In this document: positions 44,329 to 52,204 of the stretch, one piece after another
Layout of the letters: each line of letters starts with the position of its first letter
How positions within the stretch are numbered: position 1 is the stretch's first letter
NCBI RefSeq assembly: GCF_001748245.1
Contig: NZ_BDFO01000001.1
Location: 5,247,768-5,311,767, forward strand
DNA length: 64,000 nucleotides
Direction of reading: 5' to 3'
Origin: Oligoflexus tunisiensis
GTDB lineage: Bacteria > Bdellovibrionota_B > Oligoflexia > Oligoflexales > Oligoflexaceae
Translations under genes and position numbers: made by a program
Notes under the pieces: generated by a model
What the model was told of the DNA's origin: nothing
The model's database searches: none
The model's input: the letters and a program-made list of their open reading frames with translations, nothing else

Positions 44329-44344
44329 GGCCCGGGAACGGGCC
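44329..44344. other. Stem-loop after the third protease gene
   Basis: GGCCCG (44329-44334) and CGGGCC (44339-44344) around GGAA, with further GGCC pairing next to it. It lies between the protease stop (44373) and the dbpA start on the minus strand and may end the protease transcript, though no U-run follows. Confidence 0.45.
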
Positions 44345-44372
44345 GATGGCCGGACGCGGCCGGGGAAGTCGC

Positions 44373-45221
44373 TTAACGCGGCAGCTGACAGCCGGCCACG
44401 CTCAAATCGAGCTGGCCCTGATCATTGCGGCAGGAATAGAGCCACCAGGTTTGCTGCGCGTAGCTGTAGCCCTTCTGATAAATGATGGTCCCGTCCTTGC
44501 TCACTTCACAGGGATTGTTGACCTCACACTTGCGGCCCGAGGTATTGCCGGTGTTGTTCACCGCCACAACCGTCCGGGTGCCAGTGGCCACAACCGGAGC
44601 ACCGGATGTGCCCCCAATCGTATTGCAGGACGCGGTATAACGGATCGCCTCCTGAAAACTCCACTTGCCCTCTTTCAGGGTATCGGCAATCGCGGCGACC
44701 GCACAGGAATAGCCCCTTCTCCAGTAGCCGGAGATCACTTCAATTTCATGACCCAAGGCCGGGGCCTCGCGACTCAGCGTCAGAGCCTCGACATTGAATT
44801 GGGTGCGAATGTCCTCATAGGTTTCCTTCACCTGATAAAGGCTCATATCGGTCTTGGTCATGGTCGCGTAAAGCAGTTTTTCCGCGCGCACCGTTCCGAC
44901 TTTATTCGCCTGGCTTCCCAGTACATTGAAACTGCGGCTGTTGTTTTGATTCAGGACGACCTTGCCCGGATCGATCATGCCGGTGCAGTGACCGTTGCTG
45001 AGAACCAGCGCCTTGTCGGTATCCTGGCTATCATCAAAGCGCACCAGACTGCCCGAACAGTTGGATAAGGCGACAATCCCTTCGAAGTCGTAATCCGCGA
45101 TCAGGTTTTCAGTGAAGTCAGGGGACTTGGGAATGGGGAGACCAAACTCCGGCATGATCTCGGCGTGCACACCTGTGGCCAGCATCAGCCCGCAGGAAAT
45201 CGAAAGCAAATGGCGTTTCAT
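44373..45221 (-). CDS. Secreted trypsin-like serine protease
   Basis: 282 aa with signal peptide (LSISCGLMLATGVHA). The triad is His in LSNGHCTG, Asp in TKTDMSLYQV and Ser in GGTSGAPVVA, the GxSGxP form of V8/Trypsin_2-like enzymes rather than GDSGG. Cys residues (NCSG, NGHC, SCAV, SCNT, RKCEV, CEVSK) suggest disulfides. It is a lone gene on the minus strand upstream of dbpA. AGAGG sits five bases before ATG 45221. Together with the other two S1-type enzymes it points to an extracellular-degradation lifestyle, but cleavage targets are unknown. Confidence 0.85.
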   Translation of the reverse strand: MKRHLLSISCGLMLATGVHAEIMPEFGLPIPKSPDFTENLIADYDFEGIVALSNCSGSLVRFDDSQDTDKALVLSNGHCTGMIDPGKVVLNQNNSRSFNVLGSQANKVGTVRAEKLLYATMTKTDMSLYQVKETYEDIRTQFNVEALTLSREAPALGHEIEVISGYWRRGYSCAVAAIADTLKEGKWSFQEAIRYTASCNTIGGTSGAPVVATGTRTVVAVNNTGNTSGRKCEVNNPCEVSKDGTIIYQKGYSYAQQTWWLYSCRNDQGQLDLSVAGCQLPR

Positions 45222-45511
45222 AGCATCCTCTCAATGTAAGTACGGCTCTGCTTTATGGCTAAACATTCACCTGAAGGAAAGCAATACAGCTAAATTGAAA
45301 AGGCGCTCGATTGGGTGAGGGTGTGCAGATCTCAGATCAGAAAATTGGCCTGGCACGTCGGCTCATATGTTCCGCAAGGAACCATGCACCGACGGCCACA
45401 GCCGAACTCATCTTTGACTCCGGCCTGTTCATGTTCGGGCAGTTGACCGAAGTCTCCCGCCGTGACATGAACGTGGACGCGGTTTGTAGCCAGAAATAAG
45501 GCGGAACGGAA

Positions 45512-46243
45512 TCATGGGATGGGCTGATAGCAGCCGACCGTGCGACGCAGAACTTCAAAGCGACTTCGCAGTTCTCGCAAAGGATCACGCGAGCCTTTGA
45601 CATCGAGTCGCATAAAAATTTCCCCATCAGGATTATCCACCTGAAGAAACGCAGCATCGGAAGCCGCCTCGGGACGACAGCGGCTGTCGCCTTCGCCATG
45701 TTCGGCTCCGGCTTCCAGAGCCGCCATCAGGCGACCGGCGAGGTCACAGGCTGTGGCCAGAAAACCGGTGCGTGCCTGGGAGAGCACACGGCCACTCGTT
45801 AGAATATTGCCCTGGATGGAATAGAGAAAGGAACCGCTCTCACCCTGAAGATCGTTGGCGTAAAAACCATTCATGGTTCCGGTGAAGCCGGCGCTAGTCC
45901 CATCAAAAGTCACCACCCCATACTGCCGATAGGAGGCGTAAGGATCGAAATCGGTCGCGCTCAGGGCGCGTATGATGACGTCGGCAGCATATCCCTGCTT
46001 CAGGAGTTCCGCTCCGTACTGCCGTCCGGATAGATTGGTATAAGCCTGAGCATGAATCGCGCCCACTCCCGGAACACTTTGATAAACCCGGCTGACAGAG
46101 GCCCCTGAAATACAGGACGTGGCCGCTCCACCGACCTGCCCTGTCTGCCGATCGACAGCTACAATGGAATATGTAGCCCACGCCGGCGCTGACAGGACCA
46201 GGCTTGCAAGGCTGATGAGAAAACGCAAACAGGGAGCGCGCAT
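45512..46243 (-). CDS. DUF1028 family protein, exported
   Basis: 243 aa. Signal peptide ending in APAWA, and mature TYSIVAVDRQTGQVGGAATSC, the DUF1028 N-terminus. DUF1028 proteins have an Ntn-hydrolase-like fold of unknown substrate. The gene carries a C-terminal extension (GDSRCRPEAASDAAFLQVD and RRTVGCYQP). The start ATG 46243 follows AAGGAG at six bases; the open frame is 11 codons longer. It lies 86 bases after the ZIP-like gene, on the same strand. The 290-base gap after it contains no supported gene. Confidence 0.87.
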   Translation of the reverse strand: MRAPCLRFLISLASLVLSAPAWATYSIVAVDRQTGQVGGAATSCISGASVSRVYQSVPGVGAIHAQAYTNLSGRQYGAELLKQGYAADVIIRALSATDFDPYASYRQYGVVTFDGTSAGFTGTMNGFYANDLQGESGSFLYSIQGNILTSGRVLSQARTGFLATACDLAGRLMAALEAGAEHGEGDSRCRPEAASDAAFLQVDNPDGEIFMRLDVKGSRDPLRELRSRFEVLRRTVGCYQPIP

Positions 46244-46329
46244 GGTAACTCCTTTTCTTTTGGCTTCTGCTAACAAAGCTGAAACGCTTCGTCAAACCAA
46301 AAGAGAGAGAGACACCAGGCGACTCAATA

Positions 46330-47040
46330 TCATGAAGGCGAGGATGGTCGTTGATGGCCGCGCACCTGGGTCTTGTCACCGCTCAGAGGCGGGAAGGCGG
46401 TATGCTGGTGCCGGCCGCCCGGGATCAGGCGTTCCTTGAAATAGTCATAGACCAGGTGCAGAAGAGCGCCGCCGATGAATGCTTCAAAGAGGCCGTAGTA
46501 ATGCGGAAGCGCGGCGAAGAGAGCATGACTTGCCATAAAACCGATCACGGTACCCAGGCCCACGTTGATCAGAACAGCCAGGGCCATGCGGCGACCGTAA
46601 CGGTCATCAAAATACTTCCACAGAAAAACTTCAAAGAGCATCCGATGCAGAAGAACGCTGAGACTTAATTCGTCCGTGTGATGATGTTCCGTGACGATGA
46701 CAGGCAGTTCCGAGCTGACCAGCGCGGACCCATCGATCATGGCATGGACAAAGAGAAAGATCTGGACCAGCACAAGAAAGAACCAGGATTTTTTATCAGG
46801 CTGGGAGAAGAAATAATCATCCCCAATACCGAGCATCAGCACACCGGCCACAGCGGCAACGATGGCACCCCAGCCATAGACGGCCAGGCTCTCGACGATA
46901 ATATGAGTGACGATGGTATAGGTAATCCCGATGACCAGAAAGAAGGCCAGGATCCGGGACGCTTTGCGATAGCGCTGCACGGCCTGCACGATGACTGGCG
47001 TGAAGGCAAGCAGGAGAAGACTGGCCAGGAGGTAATTCAT
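46330..47040 (-). CDS. ZIP-like integral membrane protein
   Basis: 236 aa, about seven hydrophobic segments. HAMIDGSAL and LHRMLFEVFLW fall where ZIP metal transporters have HNFIDGLA and HExxHE in helices 4 and 5, and a His-rich loop EHHHTDE precedes the second. The GGALLHLVYD helix resembles the later ZIP helix. The match is remote, so metal transport is only a guess. The C-terminal tail is basic and His-containing. AAAGG lies four bases before ATG 47040. It is upstream of the DUF1028 gene on the same strand. Confidence 0.62.
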   Translation of the reverse strand: MNYLLASLLLLAFTPVIVQAVQRYRKASRILAFFLVIGITYTIVTHIIVESLAVYGWGAIVAAVAGVLMLGIGDDYFFSQPDKKSWFFLVLVQIFLFVHAMIDGSALVSSELPVIVTEHHHTDELSLSVLLHRMLFEVFLWKYFDDRYGRRMALAVLINVGLGTVIGFMASHALFAALPHYYGLFEAFIGGALLHLVYDYFKERLIPGGRHQHTAFPPLSGDKTQVRGHQRPSSPS

Positions 47041-47292
47041 AAAGCCTTTCGATAGCTTGGATCTTCGGAACGATCCAAGGCCTTTCCGACTTCCTTGGAC
47101 CTATCGGCATAAATACTAAAATTTACAATAAGAGGGCAGTCATTTCTCGGCCCTCGGGAGGGCAGGAATTAAAATATCCTGAGATTTTAGTCAAGTGGAA
47201 AGCCAATAAGGCGGACGGCGGGCCAAAAGGGGTGCCTCTATTCGCAAGAACTTGCAACAGAGGCCGCTCCCAAGTCCTGGAAAATTCTTACC

Positions 47293-47886
47293 TTAAGGGT
47301 AAAGAATCTGAGTCTGCCAGGGGTCCTGAGGATTCTGACGGGAGAAGACCAGCCGATCGTGCAAACGAAAAGGGCGATCGGTCCAGAATTCGATGCGACT
47401 CGGGATGATACGAAATCCTGACCAATGGGGCGGACGGGGAATGATCTGACCCTCGTAACGTTTGGTGACCATCGCGAGCCGTGCTTCGAACTCGGCGCGC
47501 TCCTTCATCGGTTGCGATTGCAGCGAGGCCCAGGCTCCGAGCTGACTTTCGCGCGGACGACTGGCAAAGTAGGCATCGGCCTCGGCATCAGAGACGCGTT
47601 CCACCGATCCGGCGACGCGCACCTGGCGCTTGAGCGGTTCCCAATGAAAACAGACGCTGGCCTGGGGATTCTCCAAAAGATCGCGCGCCTTGGCACTCGT
47701 CAGGTTGGTGTAAAAAACCAGACCGTCATGATCAAATTGCTTCATCAGCACCATGCGCACCGCCGGCATCAAATCGCGGGACGCAGTGGCCAAAGCCATG
47801 GCGGTGGGATCACGCACGGTTGAGGCTTTTGCCTCAGCAAACCAGGCGGCGAAAAGATTGATGGGATCCTGATGATTGCTGGCCAT
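47293..47886 (-). CDS. pdxH: Pyridoxamine 5'-phosphate oxidase
   Basis: 197 aa, close to the typical 218 of E. coli. FMN/PLP sites are visible as RMVLMKQFDHDGLVFYTN, SAKARDLLENP, the RESQLGAWAS segment, and the C-terminal RLHDRLVFSR. It oxidises PNP or PMP to PLP in vitamin B6 salvage. ATG 47886 has GGAG about ten bases upstream; a GTG 11 codons earlier has none. It is transcribed away from the histidine kinase cluster. No other B6 gene is near. Confidence 0.94.
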   Translation of the reverse strand: MASNHQDPINLFAAWFAEAKASTVRDPTAMALATASRDLMPAVRMVLMKQFDHDGLVFYTNLTSAKARDLLENPQASVCFHWEPLKRQVRVAGSVERVSDAEADAYFASRPRESQLGAWASLQSQPMKERAEFEARLAMVTKRYEGQIIPRPPHWSGFRIIPSRIEFWTDRPFRLHDRLVFSRQNPQDPWQTQILYP

Positions 47887-48138
47887 AGTTGGACATCTCC
47901 AGTTGACAGGGACGGTCACGCATGCGGTCTGGAGTATAATACAGGCCTTGGGCGAGGGCTAGGCGACTTGGCCCAGGCTGGATTTTTTCACGCGGAACAG
48001 TGGCATGAGCACGGCTCTGCTCATCGCTCCTGGCCATCAGAAGAATGGCCGGGATCCGAGAAAATTCCTCGTGCTGATGGAGCGTTTGCATAGCGCCGCA
48101 TCCCGGCGACCTCATCAATCACCATTCAAGGGTTCTGC

Positions 48139-49527
48139 ATGCACCGACTTCCTTTGACTTTCTTTGCCGTCCTGGGCGGCGCTTCGCTGGCGGGCCTTGG
48201 CCTGGCCTGGCTGATTAATGTCACACTGTTTGGTCGCCCCCATCATGTGCTCCTGCAGAGAATGGCAGAGACCGCTGCGGCTGGCATCAACTGCCAGGCT
48301 CCGCAGCAGTCTCCACTTTTTCATCGAAACGCTGCCGGCAATCCAAACACCGCGAATATGCATTACGCCTTGCGCGATGCCCAAGGACATCTTCTGGGAC
48401 AGCTTGGACATGGACTGCCGGCCCCGCAGGAAAACCTTCCGGAACGCGGCCGCCTCGATAATCCTTTGCGACGGGAACGAATCGAAGTGCAGATTCCCAA
48501 TGTCTGCGGCCGTGGCTGGACGCTCTGGGCTTGGGATCCCGAGAATGAAACCTATCGCCATCTGCTGCTCCCGCGGCAGATCATTCTCATGGCCTCCTGC
48601 AGCGGTGCCATCATATTTGTGGTGCTGCTCGCCTTTCTGTATATGCGACGCAAAGGGCAGGAAGCCCGTCAGGTCCTGGCCGGAATCAGTGCCGGTGCCC
48701 TGGGCAGTCGACTCGTTCAAAATTTTTGGGAACCCCGTCTGCAATTGATTGAGGAATTCAATCGCATGGCGCGCGCGGTGGAGGATTCCTTTGCGCGGCT
48801 GCACGAGCTTGAGGAAAAACGGGCCCGCCTGCTCAGCGAACTCGCTCATGATGTGCGCACACCCCTGGCGAGCCTACGAGCCGCGGCTGAAACCTTGAGT
48901 GAATTCCAGGCCAGCATGTCCCCGACCCAGCGCGAAGCCCTGCATCAAAACCTCCTGCTCGATGTCCTTTATTTTCAGAGCCTCATCGATGATCTTTTGG
49001 TCCTGGCGCAGATCGATCGCGTGGATGCGCCGCCTCCTCAACAGAGCAGCGACCTCCGCAGTATCCTGACGGCTCTTTGGTCCCGGATGCAGGATGCGTA
49101 TCCCGACCGCGCATCCCACTGGGAATGGCCACCTGAAACGCCCGCATGCCTGATGGTTCCGGGTGACGAGCCTTTGTTGCGCCGGCTTTTGCAGAACACC
49201 CTGGAGAATGCCTTTCATTATGCTCAATCCTTCGTGCACGGTTCGCTGGTTCTGGAGCCGCAGCGCCTCGTCATCCACATTAGCAATGACACGCTCCCGC
49301 TGTCCGAGGCCGAGCTGCAGAATTGGGGGCATAAACGGCGGCATCGAATCATCACGGAAAAGGCCGGTCAGCCTCATACCAGCCTCGGCCTGGGCTCCTC
49401 CATCATTGTGGGTGTCAGTCGCCATTTGGGAGGCGCGGCCTGGATCGAACCCATTCATACAGATTCCAATGAATGCAGCCAGGTGCGTGTAATCATTGAA
49501 CTCCCGAGGGTTGAAAAACACCCGTGA
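48139..49527 (+). CDS. Membrane sensor histidine kinase
   Basis: 462 aa. TM1 (about 7-27), a periplasmic domain to about 145 with two Cys (NCQA, NVCG), TM2 (about 147-168), a HAMP-like linker, then HisKA with LAHDVRTPLASL (His237) and HATPase with LLQNTLENAFHYA and GLGSS. The G1 box is ISNDTLPLS, weaker than usual. Its partner is very probably the OmpR-type regulator at 50501, with a fatty-acid hydroxylase gene between. AAGGG lies seven bases before ATG 48139. The stimulus is likely at the membrane or in the periplasm. Confidence 0.88.
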   Translation: MHRLPLTFFAVLGGASLAGLGLAWLINVTLFGRPHHVLLQRMAETAAAGINCQAPQQSPLFHRNAAGNPNTANMHYALRDAQGHLLGQLGHGLPAPQENLPERGRLDNPLRRERIEVQIPNVCGRGWTLWAWDPENETYRHLLLPRQIILMASCSGAIIFVVLLAFLYMRRKGQEARQVLAGISAGALGSRLVQNFWEPRLQLIEEFNRMARAVEDSFARLHELEEKRARLLSELAHDVRTPLASLRAAAETLSEFQASMSPTQREALHQNLLLDVLYFQSLIDDLLVLAQIDRVDAPPPQQSSDLRSILTALWSRMQDAYPDRASHWEWPPETPACLMVPGDEPLLRRLLQNTLENAFHYAQSFVHGSLVLEPQRLVIHISNDTLPLSEAELQNWGHKRRHRIITEKAGQPHTSLGLGSSIIVGVSRHLGGAAWIEPIHTDSNECSQVRVIIELPRVEKHP

Positions 49528-49608
49528 ATTTCCACAATCTCGCCACAATTTGCGCCGATAGTGAATAGGAATGAGGGCGTGACGCCCGGTCCACCTGGAG
49601 GAGTCGGC

Positions 49609-50523
49609 ATGGTGCCAAAGGCCGTAATCATGTATGCATTACCCATCTTTTTTCTGCTGATCGCCTGGGAATTTTACCTCTATCGTAAGAAAAAGCGGAG
49701 CTTTCCGTGGAAGGAAGGTCTCGTGTCGATGGTGATGGCTTTGGCCTATGCTCTGGTCAATACGCGGACCACCCCGATCCTGGCTACCGTCAATGAATGG
49801 ATTTATAGTCTGCGCCTCTTTGATATCCCGGCTGACACCTGGTGGGGCCTGAGCCTTCTCTTTTTCGGCGAGGAACTGGCCTACTACTGGCTCCATCGCT
49901 GCTGTCATGAAATTCGCTGGCTTTGGGCTTCCCATGGCGTGCATCATTCCCCGAACACTCTCACTCTGTCCGGCGCCTATCGCCTGAGTTTCAGCGGCCC
50001 CATCACGGGTCTCTTCCTCTTCTTTCTTCCCCTTTTTCTGCTGGGCTTTTCGCCGGTGGCTGTGGCGGGCATGTTTGGAGTCAACCTCATCTATCAGTTC
50101 TGGCTGCACACCGATTGGATTCCCAAACTCGGCTGGTTTGAATACATCTTCAATACGCCGAGCCATCACCGTGTCCATCACGCCCTCAACGACGGCTGCC
50201 TGGATCGTAACTACGGCGGCGTGCTGATCATCTTTGATCGCATGTTTGGAACCTTTGCCGCGGAAAAGGACGGGGAAGCCTTGCGCTATGGATTGCTCGG
50301 GAAAGAACCCTCCCTGAATCCGTTCAAACTTTTCTTTCAGGAATGGGGCGCCCTGTTTCGCGATGTCGCGCACGCCCGGACCTGGCATGATCGTTTTTAT
50401 CTGGCCTTTGGGCGTCCGGGATGGCAGCCTAAGGCGGACAAGGTTGCATCCCCGCTGCCCTTGAATCCGCGCAGTGGCAGCACCATGGAACGGGAAATAC
50501 ATGAATCACGTCCTGCTGGTTGA
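49609..50523 (+). CDS. Sterol desaturase/fatty acid hydroxylase family protein
   Basis: 304 aa membrane di-iron enzyme. The His boxes are WLHRCCHE, ASHGVHHSP, LHTDW and SHHRVHHALND, as in the ERG3/FAH superfamily. It would hydroxylate or desaturate a lipid, perhaps an ornithine or sphingo-type lipid or a fatty acid; E. coli has none. ATG 49609 has GGAGG seven bases upstream. The next gene starts inside it (22-base overlap) and the histidine kinase is 81 bases upstream, so this enzyme lies within a two-component operon. Confidence 0.88.
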   Translation: MVPKAVIMYALPIFFLLIAWEFYLYRKKKRSFPWKEGLVSMVMALAYALVNTRTTPILATVNEWIYSLRLFDIPADTWWGLSLLFFGEELAYYWLHRCCHEIRWLWASHGVHHSPNTLTLSGAYRLSFSGPITGLFLFFLPLFLLGFSPVAVAGMFGVNLIYQFWLHTDWIPKLGWFEYIFNTPSHHRVHHALNDGCLDRNYGGVLIIFDRMFGTFAAEKDGEALRYGLLGKEPSLNPFKLFFQEWGALFRDVAHARTWHDRFYLAFGRPGWQPKADKVASPLPLNPRSGSTMEREIHESRPAG

Positions 50524-51190
50524 AGATGATAAACGACTGGGTGATAGCGTCCGCTCCAATCTGGAGCTGCGTGGCTACGGCGTGACTCTGTGCCGCACAG
50601 CCGCGAGCGCCCGCGAGGCTTTACTGCGGGAGAATTTCGCAGCCGGTGTCCTCGATATCGAACTGCCCGATGGGGATGGCATCGCCCTTTGTGAAGCGAT
50701 GCGACTGCGGGATCCGGAGCTGCCGATCCTGATCATCACCGCCCGTTCGGACGAGAACACGGCCCTGGCCAGCCTCGGCGCCGGAGCTGATGATCACATC
50801 CGCAAACCCTTTGGTTTACGCGAACTCAGCCTGCGCCTTGAAAAACTGATCCAAAAAAGAAGTCGCCTGATCCCGACGCTGCAGCAGGGCGCCCTGGTCC
50901 TGGACCTGGATGAGAAAAAGGCCCTGCACCTGGGCCAGGACCTTGGTCTGTCCCGCAAGGAGTTTCTGCTTCTGCGTATATTTTTGGAAAACAGTGGTCG
51001 CCTTCTGACCCGGGCCCAGCTCCTGAATGCCATGGAAGGCGAGGACATGCTGCAGGACCGCACCATCGATTCGCACATTTCGCATCTCCGTAAGAAATTA
51101 CAGCAGGGAGATTGCGATACGATTTCCATTGGTTCCGTTTATGGGGAAGGCTATCGCCTCGTGCTCAAGGAATCCTGCCCTCAAGTATAG
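50501..51190 (+). CDS. OmpR/PhoB-family response regulator
   Basis: 229 aa. Receiver with acidic residues in VLLVEDDKRLG, phosphoacceptor Asp in AGVLDIELPDGDG, and Lys in IRKPFGLRE; a winged-helix Trans_reg_C domain follows (RTIDSHISHLRKKL and GYRLVLKE). It is the natural partner of the histidine kinase at 48139. Its start overlaps the hydroxylase gene by 22 bases, so the two are coupled. ATG 50501 is preceded by a GGGAA stretch at four to five bases. Regulated genes could include the hydroxylase itself and the lipoprotein that follows. Confidence 0.92.
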   Translation: MNHVLLVEDDKRLGDSVRSNLELRGYGVTLCRTAASAREALLRENFAAGVLDIELPDGDGIALCEAMRLRDPELPILIITARSDENTALASLGAGADDHIRKPFGLRELSLRLEKLIQKRSRLIPTLQQGALVLDLDEKKALHLGQDLGLSRKEFLLLRIFLENSGRLLTRAQLLNAMEGEDMLQDRTIDSHISHLRKKLQQGDCDTISIGSVYGEGYRLVLKESCPQV

Positions 51191-51399
51191 AAAAATCAAT
51201 TTTTGCAGCTTTGTATAAATTCGCCTCCAGAAAATCTTGAATCTTTCCTGTAAAGTCCTTTTTTTTAAGGTTTAAACGCAAGCCTTTCCGCAACGAAATT
51301 TTTTTCTCACAGTTCGAATTTCCAGCTCCGAAAAATGAATATAAGTATTCAGCAGCGCCGGCACCTCAGGGTAGGGCCCGCGCAGTAGAGGAGACCATC

Positions 51400-52203
51400 A
51401 TGAACCAGATTTATTCCCGCTTTTGTTGGACGCTTGGGCTGACGCTCACGCTCGCCGCCTGCGGTGATCCTACTCAATTTAATGAATTGACCATTGGCGA
51501 ACCCATTCCGGCGGAAACCCCGGAAATGAGCAACGTGCCCGAGATCAGTGCAGGCGATCAAGACAATCCCAGCACGACCTATTCCGGTGAAGAGGAGGCG
51601 CCCACTCCGACCGCGGAAAACGAGCGGCAGGACGAGGACCTTGCGCCTTCGGAAACGCCACCCCCAGCGGAAACGCCGCCTCCAGCGGAGACGCCAGCGC
51701 CTGAGGCCCCGCTTTTTACCGACTGCGAGGACAGTCCTGAAAAAGGGATCGTGGCCGATCTTTATGAACTGCCGGTCGATACCAGCCGTCTGCCGGATTT
51801 CAGCAGCCTGAGCTCGCTCCGTACGGTCTGCCTTTCCCAGTTGAATATCGTGGACCGTCAGTTCTCGGAAGGATTCCCGGGCGTCGAAGGCTTGTTTGAA
51901 TGGTTTGCGCTCGACATGCAGTTCCAGGTGAACGTGCCCAGGAATGGCACCTATGAATTCAGTCTGGTCTCGGATGATGGGGCTATTCTTTGGATCGATG
52001 GCGCCAAGGTCATCGACAATGATGGGCTGCATGCGGTAACGGAGAAGAAAGCTAAAATCTATCTGACGGCCGGAACCCATGTCTTCCGTGTGGCTTACTA
52101 TCAGGGCCCACGCTGGCGCATCGCACTGGAACTTTTCTGGAAGGTTCCGGGCAGCAGCACCCGCGTTCATATTCCGGCCAGTGCGATCAGTCGATTGGAT
52201 TAG
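51400..52203 (+). CDS. PA14-domain lipoprotein
   Basis: 267 aa. Lipobox LAACGD (Cys21), a Glu/Thr/Pro-rich linker with PPPAETPPPAETPAP repeats, and a PA14 domain (about 145-260) with FEFSLVSDDGAILWIDG-type strands, here YEFSLVSDDGAILWIDG. PA14 domains often bind carbohydrate. It is anchored at the outer or inner membrane and faces outward. GAGGAG is seven bases before ATG 51400. It is in the same direction as the two-component cluster, 209 bases after the regulator, so co-regulation is possible. Confidence 0.88.
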   Translation: MNQIYSRFCWTLGLTLTLAACGDPTQFNELTIGEPIPAETPEMSNVPEISAGDQDNPSTTYSGEEEAPTPTAENERQDEDLAPSETPPPAETPPPAETPAPEAPLFTDCEDSPEKGIVADLYELPVDTSRLPDFSSLSSLRTVCLSQLNIVDRQFSEGFPGVEGLFEWFALDMQFQVNVPRNGTYEFSLVSDDGAILWIDGAKVIDNDGLHAVTEKKAKIYLTAGTHVFRVAYYQGPRWRIALELFWKVPGSSTRVHIPASAISRLD

Positions 52204-52204
52204 G

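Noticed and set aside
45311..45499. 62-codon plus-strand frame in the gap between two minus-strand genes
   Set aside because: No ribosome-binding site or recognisable motif.
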